Both the position numbers and the translations under genes were made by a program. A stretch of DNA of 41,491 nt from Zymomonas sp. Its GTDB lineage: Bacteria > Pseudomonadota > Alphaproteobacteria > Sphingomonadales > Sphingomonadaceae. The DNA lies in the NCBI GenBank assembly GCA_027489105.1, contig JAIYAJ010000545.1:1-41491 (forward strand). Reading direction: 5' to 3'. The notes beneath the pieces were generated by a model. It was not told the DNA's origin and searched no databases. It saw only the letters and a list, made by a program, of their open reading frames with translations. Positions 1-8,193 of this stretch are shown one piece after another (within the stretch, counting starts at the first letter, position 1; every line of letters begins with the position of its first letter).

Positions 1-135
1 CGCAACTGGGCCTTCTTCATTCGCCATCTCGAGGCGACCGGGGAGGTCGAACTGGCGACCCTGACCCAGTCCACCACCGAGGCCCCCCGCCAGGGCGAGG
101 GGCTGCTCGATGCCTTCGACGTGGGGGCCTTCTGA
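1..135 (+). CDS. C-terminal tail of a probable YjgN/DUF898 family membrane protein (5' end outside window)
   Basis: Frame 1 is open from the window edge to a TGA at 133-135 and gives 44 residues ending in GEGLLDAFDVGAF. The segment has no membrane span or catalytic motif. The hydrophilic tail with an acidic DAFD ending, directly upstream of an M48 peptidase gene, resembles the end of YjgN/DUF898 proteins, which are often found next to such peptidases. The family name is therefore an inference from context and from a short tail. That the frame codes is supported by its immediate junction with the next gene. Confidence 0.5.
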   Translation, partial: RNWAFFIRHLEATGEVELATLTQSTTEAPRQGEGLLDAFDVGAF

Positions 136-188
136 GCGAGTCGGCGCCGGCCTGGCTGCACGACGGCAGGAGCGCGGTCCGCCACGAC

Positions 189-1178
189 GTGCGCGTGAGC
201 GTCGCGGGCGGTATGCTGGCGATCGAGGGCTTTGCTCCCGTCCCCTTGTCCGATCTCCAGCGGATCGACGCTGATCGGCTGGTGTTCGGGCGCAGGAATG
301 TCGACGGCTGGCGGCTGGGGTTCGACAACGAACCTCCGGGGCCGATATTATGGCAGCTTCCCGCCGGCGTCCGCTATGGTGGACCGATCGATCGGCTGGG
401 CCTGTGGTGGGCGATCGGCATCGCGGTGGCAGTTTCTGCCCTGGTCGTGCTCGGCGCGATCCAGGGCCTCGATCTACTGGCTCGCGCCATTCCCTATGCC
501 TGGGAGCAGAAGCTGGGCGATGCGATCAGCGGGGATTTCGGCGCGCAGGCCTGCCGCGCACCGGGCGGACAGAAGTCGCTCGACGACCTCGCCCGGCGGC
601 TGTCGCCATCGGACCGACCGATCCGGATCGGCGTGGTCAACATTCCGATCGTCAATGCTGTCGCCCTTCCGGGCGGGCGAATCCTCGTCTTCAGTGGCCT
701 GATCGAGCAAGCGCTTTCCCCCGATGAGGTGGCGGGCGTGGTGGCGCATGAGATCGGACATGTCGATAACCGCCATGTCATGGTCGCGCTGCTGCGCCGC
801 TTCGGCCTCGGCCTGCTGATCGGGTCGGGCGGGTCTGCGGCCGAATATGGACAGGCGCTGCTCGACGCCCGCTACAGCCGCTCGGCCGAGAGCGAGGCGG
901 ACGAATTTTCGGTGAAGCAGTTGCTACATGCCGGGATCAGCCCCGCTGCGACTGCCGCTTTCTTCCGACGGATGAGCAAGGAGGAGGCGGGCTTGGGTGG
1001 GCCTCTCGTCTATCTGGCGAGCCACCCGCCCTCCGATGAACGCCGCCGTCGCTTCGAGGCCGCTGCGGCTGATGGCAAGGCGGCGTTCCGGCCGGCGCTG
1101 TCGCCCGCTCAATGGGCCGCGTTGCGCTCGATCTGCGCCGGGACGAAGCCGCTGGGCGACATCGATCTTCGCTTCTGA
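189..1178 (+). CDS. M48 family zinc metallopeptidase, membrane-anchored
   Basis: Membrane-bound zinc endopeptidase of the M48 (HtpX/Ste24-like) family, expected to degrade proteins at the membrane. Numbered from the GTG at 189, the HEIGH zinc motif is at residues 187-191 and the third ligand is probably Glu234 in ESEAD. The third region SRSAESEAD is typical of the family. One hydrophobic segment (residues about 72-98) precedes the protease domain. The start is uncertain: 189 is the first standard start codon, yet the same frame is open upstream from 132 and reads WLHDGRSAVRHDV, which looks like the conserved beginning of this subfamily. A CTG at 132, overlapping the previous stop and preceded by a GGGGG run at 123-127, could be the true start. 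The substrate cannot be read from sequence. Confidence 0.9.
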   Translation: MRVSVAGGMLAIEGFAPVPLSDLQRIDADRLVFGRRNVDGWRLGFDNEPPGPILWQLPAGVRYGGPIDRLGLWWAIGIAVAVSALVVLGAIQGLDLLARAIPYAWEQKLGDAISGDFGAQACRAPGGQKSLDDLARRLSPSDRPIRIGVVNIPIVNAVALPGGRILVFSGLIEQALSPDEVAGVVAHEIGHVDNRHVMVALLRRFGLGLLIGSGGSAAEYGQALLDARYSRSAESEADEFSVKQLLHAGISPAATAAFFRRMSKEEAGLGGPLVYLASHPPSDERRRRFEAAAADGKAAFRPALSPAQWAALRSICAGTKPLGDIDLRF

Positions 1179-1203
1179 CCGCGAATCGCGGTAAGGCCCG
1201 CGC

Positions 1204-1938
1204 ATGACAGCCTTTCTCACCCGACCCGACAAACCCGCGCTCGCCTATCGCTTTCGCCCCGGCCGTGGGCCGACGATCGTCTTCCTGCCCGGCTATCGTT
1301 CCGACATGGAAGGCGACAAGGCGACCGCGCTCGATGCCTGGGCAGGGCGCGAGGGCAGGGCGATGCTGCGCTTCGACTATTCGGGCTGCGGATCGAGCGA
1401 GGGCGCGTTCGAGGACTTCACCCTCGCCGACTGGCGCGACGACGCATTGGAGATGATCGACGCCTTCGCCTCGGCGGGGCCGGTGGTCCTCGTCGGTTCG
1501 TCGATGGGCGGCTGGCTGGCATTGCTCGTTGCCCTGGCGCTCGGCGACCGTGTCGTGGGGCTGGTGGGCGTCGCGGCGGCGCCCGACTTCACCGAATGGG
1601 GGTTCAGCGCCGACGTCGTCGCACTGCTGCGCCGCGAGGGTCGGATCGCTGAGCCGAGCGACTATTCGGATGAGCCTTATGTGACGACGCTCGGCTTCTG
1701 GGAGTCGGGCCAGGCCAATCTCCTGCTGGAGCAGGAGATCGCACTCGATGGCCCGGTCCGGCTGCTGCACGGCCAGCTCGATGACACCGTTCCCGTGTCG
1801 ATCGCGCTGCGCCTGTCGCGGGCGCTTCGTTCAGGCGATGTGCAGACCATCCTGGTCAAACAGGGCGATCACCGCCTTTCGCGCCCGTCGGATATCGACC
1901 TCCTGATCAGGACGGTCGCCGCGCTCATGGAGCCTTGA
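1204..1938 (+). CDS. alpha/beta hydrolase (ABHD10-like serine hydrolase)
   Basis: Predicted cytoplasmic serine hydrolase of 244 residues with an alpha/beta hydrolase fold. The oxyanion-loop segment FLPGYRSDMEGDKA (about residues 27-40) resembles human ABHD10 and its bacterial relatives. The nucleophile elbow GSSMGGW places the catalytic serine at residue 100. The acid is probably in HGQLDDTVP and the histidine in GDHRLSRP near the C-terminus, so the triad looks complete. ABHD10 relatives act as thioesterases or acyl-glucuronide esterases, but the substrate here is unknown. It starts 25 nt after the M48 gene and its TGA overlaps the next ATG by one base (TGATG), so these genes are probably cotranscribed. 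Confidence 0.85.
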   Translation: MTAFLTRPDKPALAYRFRPGRGPTIVFLPGYRSDMEGDKATALDAWAGREGRAMLRFDYSGCGSSEGAFEDFTLADWRDDALEMIDAFASAGPVVLVGSSMGGWLALLVALALGDRVVGLVGVAAAPDFTEWGFSADVVALLRREGRIAEPSDYSDEPYVTTLGFWESGQANLLLEQEIALDGPVRLLHGQLDDTVPVSIALRLSRALRSGDVQTILVKQGDHRLSRPSDIDLLIRTVAALMEP

Positions 1939-2729
1939 TGGTCCCGCTTCTCATTGCCCTTGCCGCCGCTGCCGCTCCGCTGCCCGCTCCTCCCAAGCCG
2001 GCGGCGCCCGCGCGGCCGACCATCTCGCAGGAGGATCACAAGGCGCGCGGCGCCAAATGCGGCGCGCTGGCAGAATCGGCTCCCGAAAAGGCGGTCGACG
2101 AGGCCAAGGCCTGGCAGGCGGCCGGCGGTGGCATGGCCGCGCGGCAATGCCTGGGCATCGCGCAGAGCAATCTCGGCCAGTGGCGCGAGGCGACCGACAG
2201 TTTCGAGGCGGCCGCCAAGGATGCGCTGCTCGACGATAACCAGATGACGGTCGTGCTGTGGATGCAGGCGGGCAATGCCGCGCTTGCCGCCGACGAGCCG
2301 GTGCGCGCCAAGAGCTCCTTCGACCGCGCCTTGCTGATTCCGGGGCTGTCCGACGAGATGAAGGGCGAGGTCCATCTCGACCGCGCCCGCGCCAATGTCG
2401 CGGCGAACGACGTCGCGGGTGCGCGCGTCGACCTCGAACAGGCGACGCGGCTGGTCCCGCGCGATCCGCTCGGCTGGTTGCTGCGCGCCAATCTCGCGCG
2501 CAAGGCGAAGGACCTGCCGCTGGCCTTCACCGCGATCCGCGAGGCGACCAAGCTGGCGCCGAACGATCCCTCGGTTGCCTATGAGGCGGGCAATATCGCC
2601 GCCGCATCGGGCAATATGGACGATGCCCGCGCGGCCTGGACCCGTGCCGCCACAGCCGCACCCGAAAGCAATGCGGGCAAGGCCGCCGCGCTTGCCCTGC
2701 GCGGCGGGGAGTCCGAGCCGCAGCCCTGA
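1938..2729 (+). CDS. TPR-repeat protein with N-terminal signal or anchor
   Basis: A 263-residue protein starting with a hydrophobic, alanine-rich stretch ([19 protein letters not shown]) that reads as a signal peptide followed by a proline-rich linker. The rest is helical, with TPR-like units around residues 60-120 ([20 protein letters not shown]), 95-160 and 180-250, each having the small/large residue spacing of tetratricopeptide repeats. TPR proteins scaffold protein-protein contacts; the partner is unknown. The ATG at 1938 overlaps the previous stop by one base. A TTG one codon earlier is in frame, but the ATG is preferred. Its place after a membrane protease suggests an envelope role, which is inference. 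Confidence 0.75.
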   Translation: MVPLLIALAAAAAPLPAPPKPAAPARPTISQEDHKARGAKCGALAESAPEKAVDEAKAWQAAGGGMAARQCLGIAQSNLGQWREATDSFEAAAKDALLDDNQMTVVLWMQAGNAALAADEPVRAKSSFDRALLIPGLSDEMKGEVHLDRARANVAANDVAGARVDLEQATRLVPRDPLGWLLRANLARKAKDLPLAFTAIREATKLAPNDPSVAYEAGNIAAASGNMDDARAAWTRAATAAPESNAGKAAALALRGGESEPQP

Positions 2730-2785
2730 CGCCGGTCAGCCCGTCTGCCGGTTGCACGCCGCCACGGGCGTCCTACATTGGCGCG

Positions 2786-3199
2786 ATGAAATATCTCCAC
2801 ACCATGATCCGCGTCTCCGATCCGGAGGAGACGATCCGCTTTCTCGAACTGGTCGGCCTGCGCGAGATCAAGCGCTTCGACAATGAGGCCGGGCGCTACA
2901 CGCTGATCTTCCTCGCCGCTCCAGGCGACGAGGATGCCCAGGTCGAACTTACCCATAATTGGGACGAGAAGGGCTATGACGGCGGCCGCAATTTCGGCCA
3001 CCTCGCCTACCGCGTCGACAATATCTACGAGACCTGTCAGCGCATCCTAGACGCTGGCTATACGATCAACCGTCCCCCGCGCGACGGCCATATGGCCTTC
3101 GTCCGCACCCCCGACGGCATCTCTATCGAGCTACTGCAGGACGGCCGGCTCGACCCCGCCGAGCCCTGGGCGTCGATGCCGAACAGCGGCAGCTGGTAA
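2786..3199 (+). CDS. gloA: lactoylglutathione lyase (glyoxalase I)
   Basis: Glyoxalase I isomerises the methylglyoxal-glutathione hemithioacetal to S-lactoylglutathione, the first step of methylglyoxal detoxification in the cytoplasm. The 137-residue length is normal. Two beta-alpha-beta-beta-beta modules are visible: the first begins [22 protein letters not shown] with the His metal ligand at residue 5, and the second begins [18 protein letters not shown] with the second His. Glutamates lie in QVELTHNW and in the C-terminal [10 protein letters not shown]. Its TAA overlaps the ATG of gloB by one base, so the two pathway enzymes are translationally linked. About 55 nt separate it from the TPR gene. 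Confidence 0.94.
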   Translation: MKYLHTMIRVSDPEETIRFLELVGLREIKRFDNEAGRYTLIFLAAPGDEDAQVELTHNWDEKGYDGGRNFGHLAYRVDNIYETCQRILDAGYTINRPPRDGHMAFVRTPDGISIELLQDGRLDPAEPWASMPNSGSW

Positions 3200-3930
3200 T
3201 GGCGCTGGAGATCGTCCGCATCCCGGTCCTCGACGACAATTATGTCTGGCTGGTCCATGATGCAGCCAGCGGTGAGACGGTGGCAGTCGATCCTGCGGTG
3301 GCCGAGCCCGTGCTGGCCGAGGCAGCCCAGCGCGGCTGGACGATCGGCCAGATCTGGAACACCCACTGGCATGGCGACCATGTCGGCGGCAATGCGGCGA
3401 TCAAGGCAGCGACCGGCGCGCGGATCAGCGGCCCGGCGGCCGAGGCGGACACTATCCCCGGTCTCGACGTGCCGCTGGCCGAAGGCGATCGGGTCGCGAT
3501 CGGCGCGCTGCAGGCGGAGGTGTTGGAGGTACCGGCGCATACCGCCGGTCATATCGCCTTCCACTTGCCCGAGGCTGAGGCCGCCTTTGTCGGCGACACC
3601 TTGTTCGCCATGGGCTGCGGACGCCTGTTCGAGGGCACGCCCGAGCAGATGTTCGCCAATATGCGCCGGCTCGCCGCGCTTCCGGGCGAAACGCGCGTCT
3701 ATTGCGCGCATGAATATACCCAGTCCAACGGTCGCTACGCGCTGGTCGCCGAACCCGACAATGTCGCGCTGCGCGAGCGCATGGCCGAGGTCGACCGGCT
3801 GCGTGCGAGGGGCGAGGCGACGGTGCCGACCACGATCGCACTCGAACGTGCCACCAACCCCTTCATGCGCGCGGCCGATGTGCCCGAGCTTGCGGCGCGG
3901 CGTGCGGCCAAGGATGTGTTCCGCGGCTGA
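3199..3930 (+). CDS. gloB: hydroxyacylglutathione hydrolase (glyoxalase II)
   Basis: Glyoxalase II hydrolyses S-lactoylglutathione to D-lactate and glutathione. It is a 243-residue metallo-beta-lactamase-fold protein. The binuclear metal motif THWHGDHVGG gives ligands His56, His58, Asp60 and His61. Further ligands are in HTAGHIAFH and GDTLFAMGCGRLFEGT, the latter being characteristic of GloB rather than of other metallo-hydrolases. YCAHEYTQSN supplies another histidine, and the C-terminal glutathione-binding part with NPFMR is present. It overlaps gloA by one base, completing the two-step glyoxalase pathway in one operon. Confidence 0.96.
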   Translation: MALEIVRIPVLDDNYVWLVHDAASGETVAVDPAVAEPVLAEAAQRGWTIGQIWNTHWHGDHVGGNAAIKAATGARISGPAAEADTIPGLDVPLAEGDRVAIGALQAEVLEVPAHTAGHIAFHLPEAEAAFVGDTLFAMGCGRLFEGTPEQMFANMRRLAALPGETRVYCAHEYTQSNGRYALVAEPDNVALRERMAEVDRLRARGEATVPTTIALERATNPFMRAADVPELAARRAAKDVFRG

Positions 3931-3962
3931 TCCGGCTATAAGATGTGCCGAGGAGAGTCGCG

Positions 3963-4352
3963 ATGGGCCGGGCAAGACATCTGCTGTTGCTGCTCACACT
4001 GCCGTCGCTGATGGCGGCGGCGCACGTGTCGGCGCCGCTGTCGGACAAGGCGAAGGGGGAACTGGCGGGACGCATAGCGGGCGAACCGCTCAACTGCGTG
4101 CCGCTCCGCGCGCTCAGATCGACACGGATCGTCGACGAAAGCGCGATCATCTACAAAGTGTCGAAACGGCTCTGGTACGTCAATCAGCCCGATCGCGGCC
4201 ATTGCGCGCTGCTGCGGCCCAACCGGGTGATCGTGACGCGCACGCCGAGCAGCCAGCTCTGCGCCAATGATCTGGTGATGATCGCCGAACAGAATGCGCC
4301 TGTGACCTATGGCGCCTGCGGTCTCGGCAGCTTCGTTCCCTACACGCGCTGA
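3963..4352 (+). CDS. small secreted protein of unknown function (DUF6491-like)
   Basis: A 129-residue protein with a clear signal peptide (arginines, a leucine run, then an alanine-rich cleavage region near residue 24). The mature part contains four cysteines and the segment RSTRIVDESAIIYKV, followed by WYVNQPDRGHCALL and SSQLCANDLV. This pattern recalls small periplasmic sphingomonad proteins grouped as DUF6491, although that match was recalled, not searched. The ATG at 3963 was chosen over an in-frame GTG at 3945 because AGGAGAG at 3951-3957 lies at proper distance and the signal peptide starts there. It lies 32 nt downstream of gloB and faces glsA tail to tail. Confidence 0.72.
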   Translation: MGRARHLLLLLTLPSLMAAAHVSAPLSDKAKGELAGRIAGEPLNCVPLRALRSTRIVDESAIIYKVSKRLWYVNQPDRGHCALLRPNRVIVTRTPSSQLCANDLVMIAEQNAPVTYGACGLGSFVPYTR

Positions 4353-4368
4353 TACCGGGAGCCGGGAG

Positions 4369-5325
4369 TCAGCCGGGATCGCGCTCGTTGAAGATCGACC
4401 AGCCGGTCGCCGCCGCCAGCTTTTCAAGCGCCAACGATCCGAGCGTCGAATTGCCGCGCTCGTTCAGGCCCGGAGACCAGACGGCGATCGAGGCAATGCC
4501 GGGGACGATGCACAATATGCCGCCGCCGACGCCCGACTTGCCGGGGATGCCGACGCGAAAGGCGAACTCGCCCGACCCGTCATAATGGCCGCACATCATC
4601 ATCAGCGCGTTGATCCGCCGCGCGCGGGTCGGCGAGACGATGTTGAAGCCGGTTTCGGGATGCTGGCCTTCGAGCATCAGGAAGCGCCCCGCGCGGGCGA
4701 GCTGGACGCAGCTCATGCTCAGCGCGCATTGGTGGAAATAGACACCCAGCACCTGTTCGACCGGGTGCTGGATATTGCCGAAGCTGCGCATGTAATGGGC
4801 CAGCGCGGCGTTGCGATAGCCTGTCTCCGCTTCCCCCTGCGCCACATCCTCGTCGATCGCGATATCGTCGTCACCGGCCAGGTCGCGGACGAAGCGCAGA
4901 ATCTCCCCGATCGCCTCGCGCGGGCGATGGCCCGACAGGATCACGTCGGACACGACGATGGCCCCCGCGTTGATGAAGGGGTTTCGCGGAATGCCCTGCT
5001 CGGCCTCGAGCTGGACGATTGAGTTGAAGGCATTGCCCGACGGCTCTCGGCCGACCCGCTTCCACAGCGCATCGCCTACCTTGCCGAGCGCGATGGTCAG
5101 CGCAAAGACCTTCGATACCGACTGGATCGAGAAGGCGGTGGTGGCGTCGCCGGCGGAAAAGATCCGCCCGTCATGGGTGGCGATGGCGATCCCGAAATGG
5201 CGCGGATCGACGCGCGCCAGTCCCGGAATATAGTCGGCCACCTTGCCGCGATCCTCGCGGCCTTCCATGTCGGCGGTGATGCGATCGACGATCGCCTGGA
5301 GATCGGGGTTGACCGTGACCGGCAT
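4369..5325 (-). CDS. glsA: glutaminase (serine-dependent, GLS family)
   Basis: Glutaminase hydrolyses L-glutamine to L-glutamate and ammonia. At 318 residues it is the usual bacterial length. The beta-lactamase-like active site is visible as S-x-x-K in [13 protein letters not shown] (Ser69 and Lys72). Other family blocks are [38 protein letters not shown] and [10 protein letters not shown]. The gene follows dnaN by 38 nt on the same strand and could be read from the dnaN transcript. No regulatory site of its own was recognised. Confidence 0.95.
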   Translation of the reverse strand: MPVTVNPDLQAIVDRITADMEGREDRGKVADYIPGLARVDPRHFGIAIATHDGRIFSAGDATTAFSIQSVSKVFALTIALGKVGDALWKRVGREPSGNAFNSIVQLEAEQGIPRNPFINAGAIVVSDVILSGHRPREAIGEILRFVRDLAGDDDIAIDEDVAQGEAETGYRNAALAHYMRSFGNIQHPVEQVLGVYFHQCALSMSCVQLARAGRFLMLEGQHPETGFNIVSPTRARRINALMMMCGHYDGSGEFAFRVGIPGKSGVGGGILCIVPGIASIAVWSPGLNERGNSTLGSLALEKLAAATGWSIFNERDPG

Positions 5326-5363
5326 CGCGTCGCGTCCTCCCCCTCAGCCCCCGGCGGATGCGA

Positions 5364-6467
5364 TCACACCCGCATCGGCATCAGCACATAGAGCGCGGGC
5401 GACTTGTCATTCTCGCGGATCAGCGTCGGCGCGGCGGCGTCGGCCAGATGAACCTCGACGGTATCGCCGTCGATCTGACCGAGAATGTCCATCAGATAGC
5501 GCGCGTTGAAGCCGATCTCGAATCCGGGCGACGTATATTCTCCGGGAACGTCCTCTGCGGCGGTGCCGTTCTCGGGGCTCGTCACCGACAGGGTCACTTT
5601 GTCACGGTCGAGCGCCATCTTGACCGCGCGGGTCTTTTCCGAGGCGATCGTCGCGACGCGGTCGACACCCTGCATGAAGCTCTTCGGATCGAGCTTGAGC
5701 AGCTTGTCGTTCGCGGTCGGGATGACGCGATTATAGTCGGGGAAGGTGCCGTCGATCAGCTTCGACGTCAGGATCGCGCTGCCCAGGCCAAAGCGGATCT
5801 TGGTGGGCGACAGCGAGATGCTGACCGCCTCCGCAGCCTCATCGAGCAGCTTGCGAAGCTCGCCGACGCATTTGCGGGGGACGATGATGTCGGGCATACC
5901 CTCGGCCCCGTCGGGACGCGCGATGGTGACGCGGGCCAGCCGGTGACCGTCGGTCGCCGCCGCCTTCAGCACGTCGTCCTGCACATGGAAGAAGATGCCG
6001 TTGAGATAATAGCGCGTCTCTTCGGTCGAGATGGCGAAGCGCGTCTTGTCGATCAGCTGCTTGAGCGTTTCCGCCGGCAGATCGAAGCGCGTCGGCAGCT
6101 CGCCTTCCGCGATCATCGGGAAGTCGTCCTTGGGCAGGGTCTGCAGGTTGAAGCGGGCTCGGCCGGCCACGACCTGCATCTTGCCTTCGGCGGCGCTCAG
6201 CTGGACCTGTGATCCTTCAGGCAGCTTGCGGGCGATGTCGAACAGCGTGTGCGCGGAAACGGTGGTGGCGCCGGGCTGGTCGACCGCAGCGTCGATCACC
6301 TCGACGATCTGCAGGTCGAGGTCGGTCGCCATCAGGCGCAGCTTGCCCTCGGCGGTGGCCTCGATCAGCACGTTCGACAGGATCGGGATGGTGTTGCGGC
6401 GCTCGACGACCGACTGGACGTGACCCAGGCTTTTGAGAAGAGTCGCGCGTTCGATCGTTACCTTCAT
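5364..6467 (-). CDS. dnaN: DNA polymerase III beta subunit (sliding clamp)
   Basis: The ring-shaped beta clamp tethers DNA polymerase III to DNA and recruits mismatch-repair and regulatory proteins. The 367-residue length fits the three-domain clamp. The first domain begins MKVTIERATLLKSLGHVQSV and contains the NTIPILSNVLIEA block. Later blocks include LPKDDFPMI, RYYLNGIFFH, ATDGHRLA and IVPRKCVGEL. The protein ends in the canonical YVLMPMRV. It is not next to dnaA inside this window. Upstream on the same strand is an outer-membrane protein gene closed by its own terminator, so dnaN probably has its own promoter between 6468 and 6613. Confidence 0.97.
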   Translation of the reverse strand: MKVTIERATLLKSLGHVQSVVERRNTIPILSNVLIEATAEGKLRLMATDLDLQIVEVIDAAVDQPGATTVSAHTLFDIARKLPEGSQVQLSAAEGKMQVVAGRARFNLQTLPKDDFPMIAEGELPTRFDLPAETLKQLIDKTRFAISTEETRYYLNGIFFHVQDDVLKAAATDGHRLARVTIARPDGAEGMPDIIVPRKCVGELRKLLDEAAEAVSISLSPTKIRFGLGSAILTSKLIDGTFPDYNRVIPTANDKLLKLDPKSFMQGVDRVATIASEKTRAVKMALDRDKVTLSVTSPENGTAAEDVPGEYTSPGFEIGFNARYLMDILGQIDGDTVEVHLADAAAPTLIRENDKSPALYVLMPMRV

Positions 6468-6613
6468 GGACTGCCCCGGGATCCCCGATGTTAAATGGAA
6501 GCCGGTTATAGCGCGGCTTTGCGCACCCGCCAGCCCAAAGCGTCGAAAGCTGGGGACAAAAGCGGCTTTTTGGGCCGGGTCCGATCCGGCTGGCAGTACC
6601 GTCGTTGCGGGAC

Positions 6614-6648
6614 AAAAGAAAAGGGCCCGGCGTCCCGCGGCCGAGCCC
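6614..6648 (-). terminator. rho-independent terminator downstream of the outer-membrane protein gene
   Basis: Read on the minus strand, an 8-bp stem GGGCTCGG / CCGGGCCC (with one G-U pair) closes a 10-nt loop and is followed by TTTTCTTTT. This is a classical intrinsic terminator. It lies downstream of the gene ending at 6714 and upstream of dnaN, separating the two transcription units. Confidence 0.8.
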
Positions 6649-6663
6649 TCCCCTTTCGGACCG

Positions 6664-6700
6664 GGAGCGGTCGATCCGACGGTGTCAGATCGACCGCTCC
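6664..6700. repeat. perfect 13-bp inverted repeat just after the outer-membrane protein stop codon
   Basis: GGAGCGGTCGATC at 6664-6676 and its exact complement at 6688-6700 are separated by 11 nt. The stem begins 13 nt beyond the stop codon of the minus-strand gene. Without a T-tract of its own, it is best read as a 3' stabilising hairpin or as the first half of a double terminator with the hairpin at 6614-6648. Confidence 0.7.
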
Positions 6701-6713
6701 ATCTTCGTCGCGA

Positions 6714-7283
6714 TCAGAAGCGGAAGCCGAAGCCGCCCATCACCTGATGCCGCGAGAAGCCCTGCTCATAGTTCGAGTAGCGATACTCGGTCTTGATGAA
6801 GCTGTTGGGGCCGACCGCATATTCGACGCCCGCGCCGACGCGCACGCCGTCGAGGTCCTGCTTGGCGAGGGTCACCTGGCCCGTGCCGTCGTCGCCGGTC
6901 AGCTTCGCACGGGTGTTGGTATAGCCGGCCTTTGCGTACAGCAGGGTACGACCGCCGATGACGGTGCCGACGCGACCGCCGACATAAAGGTCTCGGCCGG
7001 CCTTGGCGCAGAGGCGCGGATCAGCGGCGGTGGCCGCACCGGCGCATTGCTTCACGCCGGAATCGGCAACCTCGCCCTCGATGCCGACCAGGCCCATGCC
7101 GGTCTGGAAATCATAGCCGGCGCCGAGGCCATAGGCCACGCCGTCGTCATGCCCGTTGTTCTGGACGCGGTCCCAACCGACGAGACCTTCGACGCGCGGG
7201 CCGGTAAATGGCGCACGGTCCTGGGCGAGGGCGGGGGCTGCTGCGCTGGCCGCGACGAGGGCGGCGACAACGATGCTACGCAT
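6714..7283 (-). CDS. outer-membrane beta-barrel protein (OmpA-like / opacity-type porin)
   Basis: A 189-residue protein with a Sec signal peptide (MRSIVVAALVAASAAAPALAQ, cleavage after ALA) and an all-beta mature part of alternating residues. It ends in GGFGFRF, the C-terminal aromatic signature recognised by the outer-membrane assembly machinery. Segments such as YGLGAGYDFQTG and the late EYRYSNYEQGFSRHQV match small eight-stranded barrels of the OmpA-like/Omp25 type seen in alphaproteobacteria. Two cysteines occur in one predicted loop. A strong double hairpin downstream suggests an abundant, independently transcribed mRNA. The function (structural porin or adhesion) cannot be decided. Confidence 0.85.
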   Translation of the reverse strand: MRSIVVAALVAASAAAPALAQDRAPFTGPRVEGLVGWDRVQNNGHDDGVAYGLGAGYDFQTGMGLVGIEGEVADSGVKQCAGAATAADPRLCAKAGRDLYVGGRVGTVIGGRTLLYAKAGYTNTRAKLTGDDGTGQVTLAKQDLDGVRVGAGVEYAVGPNSFIKTEYRYSNYEQGFSRHQVMGGFGFRF

Positions 7284-7391
7284 AGTATAACTCCATTTTC
7301 TAACGCGTCGCCTCAGGGGTACTGGCGACGTGGATGCCTAGTGCACCAAGCCGGCAGGAGTTGCATGAACGCCAGATAAACAGCGGAAAAT

Positions 7392-7407
7392 GTTGCATTT
7401 TTGCAAC
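7392..7407. promoter_or_regulatory. 16-bp palindrome in the divergent intergenic region (possible operator)
   Basis: GTTGCA at 7392-7397 and TGCAAC at 7402-7407 form a perfect inverted repeat around TTTT. It sits between two divergent genes, 108 nt upstream of the outer-membrane protein start and 25 nt upstream of the preferred start of the next plus-strand gene. The position fits a transcription-factor site, but no known factor is assigned. A short hairpin in the leader RNA is the alternative. Confidence 0.35.
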
Positions 7408-7432
7408 TAGGACAAGATTGGGGATTGACAGG

Positions 7433-7921
7433 TTGAAGGCCCGTTTCTGTGCATTTGTGCTCTTTGCGACCCTGATCGCGGCGGCGCCGGCCGGGCGCAC
7501 GTCGCTTGGAATTTTCGGCGGCTGGGGCGCTTTCCGGGATGTAAATCCCGCCCGCTGCTATGCGATCGCCATGCCGGAGCGGCGCGGATCGGGCCAGTGG
7601 CGCAGCTTCGCGTCGGTCGCGGTCTGGCCGAAACAGCGGATCAGCGGCCAGGTCCACTTCCGCCTGCGCGAACCGCGCGCGCCCAACAGCCCCATCCGCC
7701 TGATCTTCGGCGAACGAAGCTTTCCGCTGGTCGCGGCGTCGGTCGACGCCTGGGCGCCAGACCCGCGCGCCGATGCGGCGATCATCGCGACGATGCGCAG
7801 CGCCACCTCGATGCGCGTCGCCTGGGTCTCGAAGGAAGGGCGCGACCGGTCGGACGGCTATCTGCTGAAGGGCGTCGCCAGCGCGATCGACGCCGCGGCG
7901 GTCGGCTGCGCGCAACGCTGA
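7433..7921 (+). CDS. secreted protein resembling the IalB (invasion-associated locus B) family
   Basis: From the TTG at 7433 the product is 162 residues, starting with a signal peptide (LKARFCAFVLFATLIAAAP). The mature part has a GGWGAFRDVNPARCYAIAMP segment, then beta-rich sequence and a C-terminal LKGVASAIDAAAVGCA helix. One cysteine lies near each end and may form a disulfide. The layout, with an early W-x-x-F and RCYAIA, recalls IalB-like periplasmic proteins; I hold this only moderately. There is no ATG near the start. TTG at 7433 has GGGGA at 7420-7424 in front, and TTG at 7418 with AGGA at 7409-7412 is an equal alternative. The next gene is convergent, 14 nt away. Confidence 0.68.
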   Translation: MKARFCAFVLFATLIAAAPAGRTSLGIFGGWGAFRDVNPARCYAIAMPERRGSGQWRSFASVAVWPKQRISGQVHFRLREPRAPNSPIRLIFGERSFPLVAASVDAWAPDPRADAAIIATMRSATSMRVAWVSKEGRDRSDGYLLKGVASAIDAAAVGCAQR

Positions 7922-7935
7922 GGAAAGCGGCGATC

Positions 7936-8193
7936 TTAAAGACCGGCCGCCTTCCTCAACTCATCGTTGATCCGGGTTTGCCACTTGGCACCCGATTGCT
8001 TGAACCAGTCGACGACGTCCCGATCCAGACGCAGCGAAACCAGTTTTTTGGTTTTGTCGGCCTTTGGGCGTCCGCGCTGTACTAGCTTGGTGCCGATATA
8101 TGCATCGGCTTCTTCAAACCAATCCTCGTCTAGGATGGGCTTGCGCTCATCCGCTTCGATCGCGGCGTCGATAGAATTTTTCACGTTCTCCAT
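7936..8193 (-). CDS. brnA: BrnA family antitoxin
   Basis: An 85-residue antitoxin of a type II toxin-antitoxin pair. The N-terminal half is acidic and should wrap around the toxin. The C-terminal half carries the BrnA ribbon-helix-helix DNA-binding block RGRPKADKTKKLVSLRLDRD followed by VVDWFKQSGAKWQTRINDELR. BrnA neutralises BrnT and, with it, represses the operon. The gene lies downstream of the toxin and overlaps it by 47 nt, in the brnT-brnA order of the Brucella system. The ATG at 8193 is the only plausible start. Confidence 0.9.
   Translation of the reverse strand: MENVKNSIDAAIEADERKPILDEDWFEEADAYIGTKLVQRGRPKADKTKKLVSLRLDRDVVDWFKQSGAKWQTRINDELRKAAGL

Noticed and set aside
3945..3962. 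GTG start for the small secreted protein
   Set aside because: It would place the ribosome binding site inside the coding region and add charged residues before the signal peptide; ATG 3963 is better.
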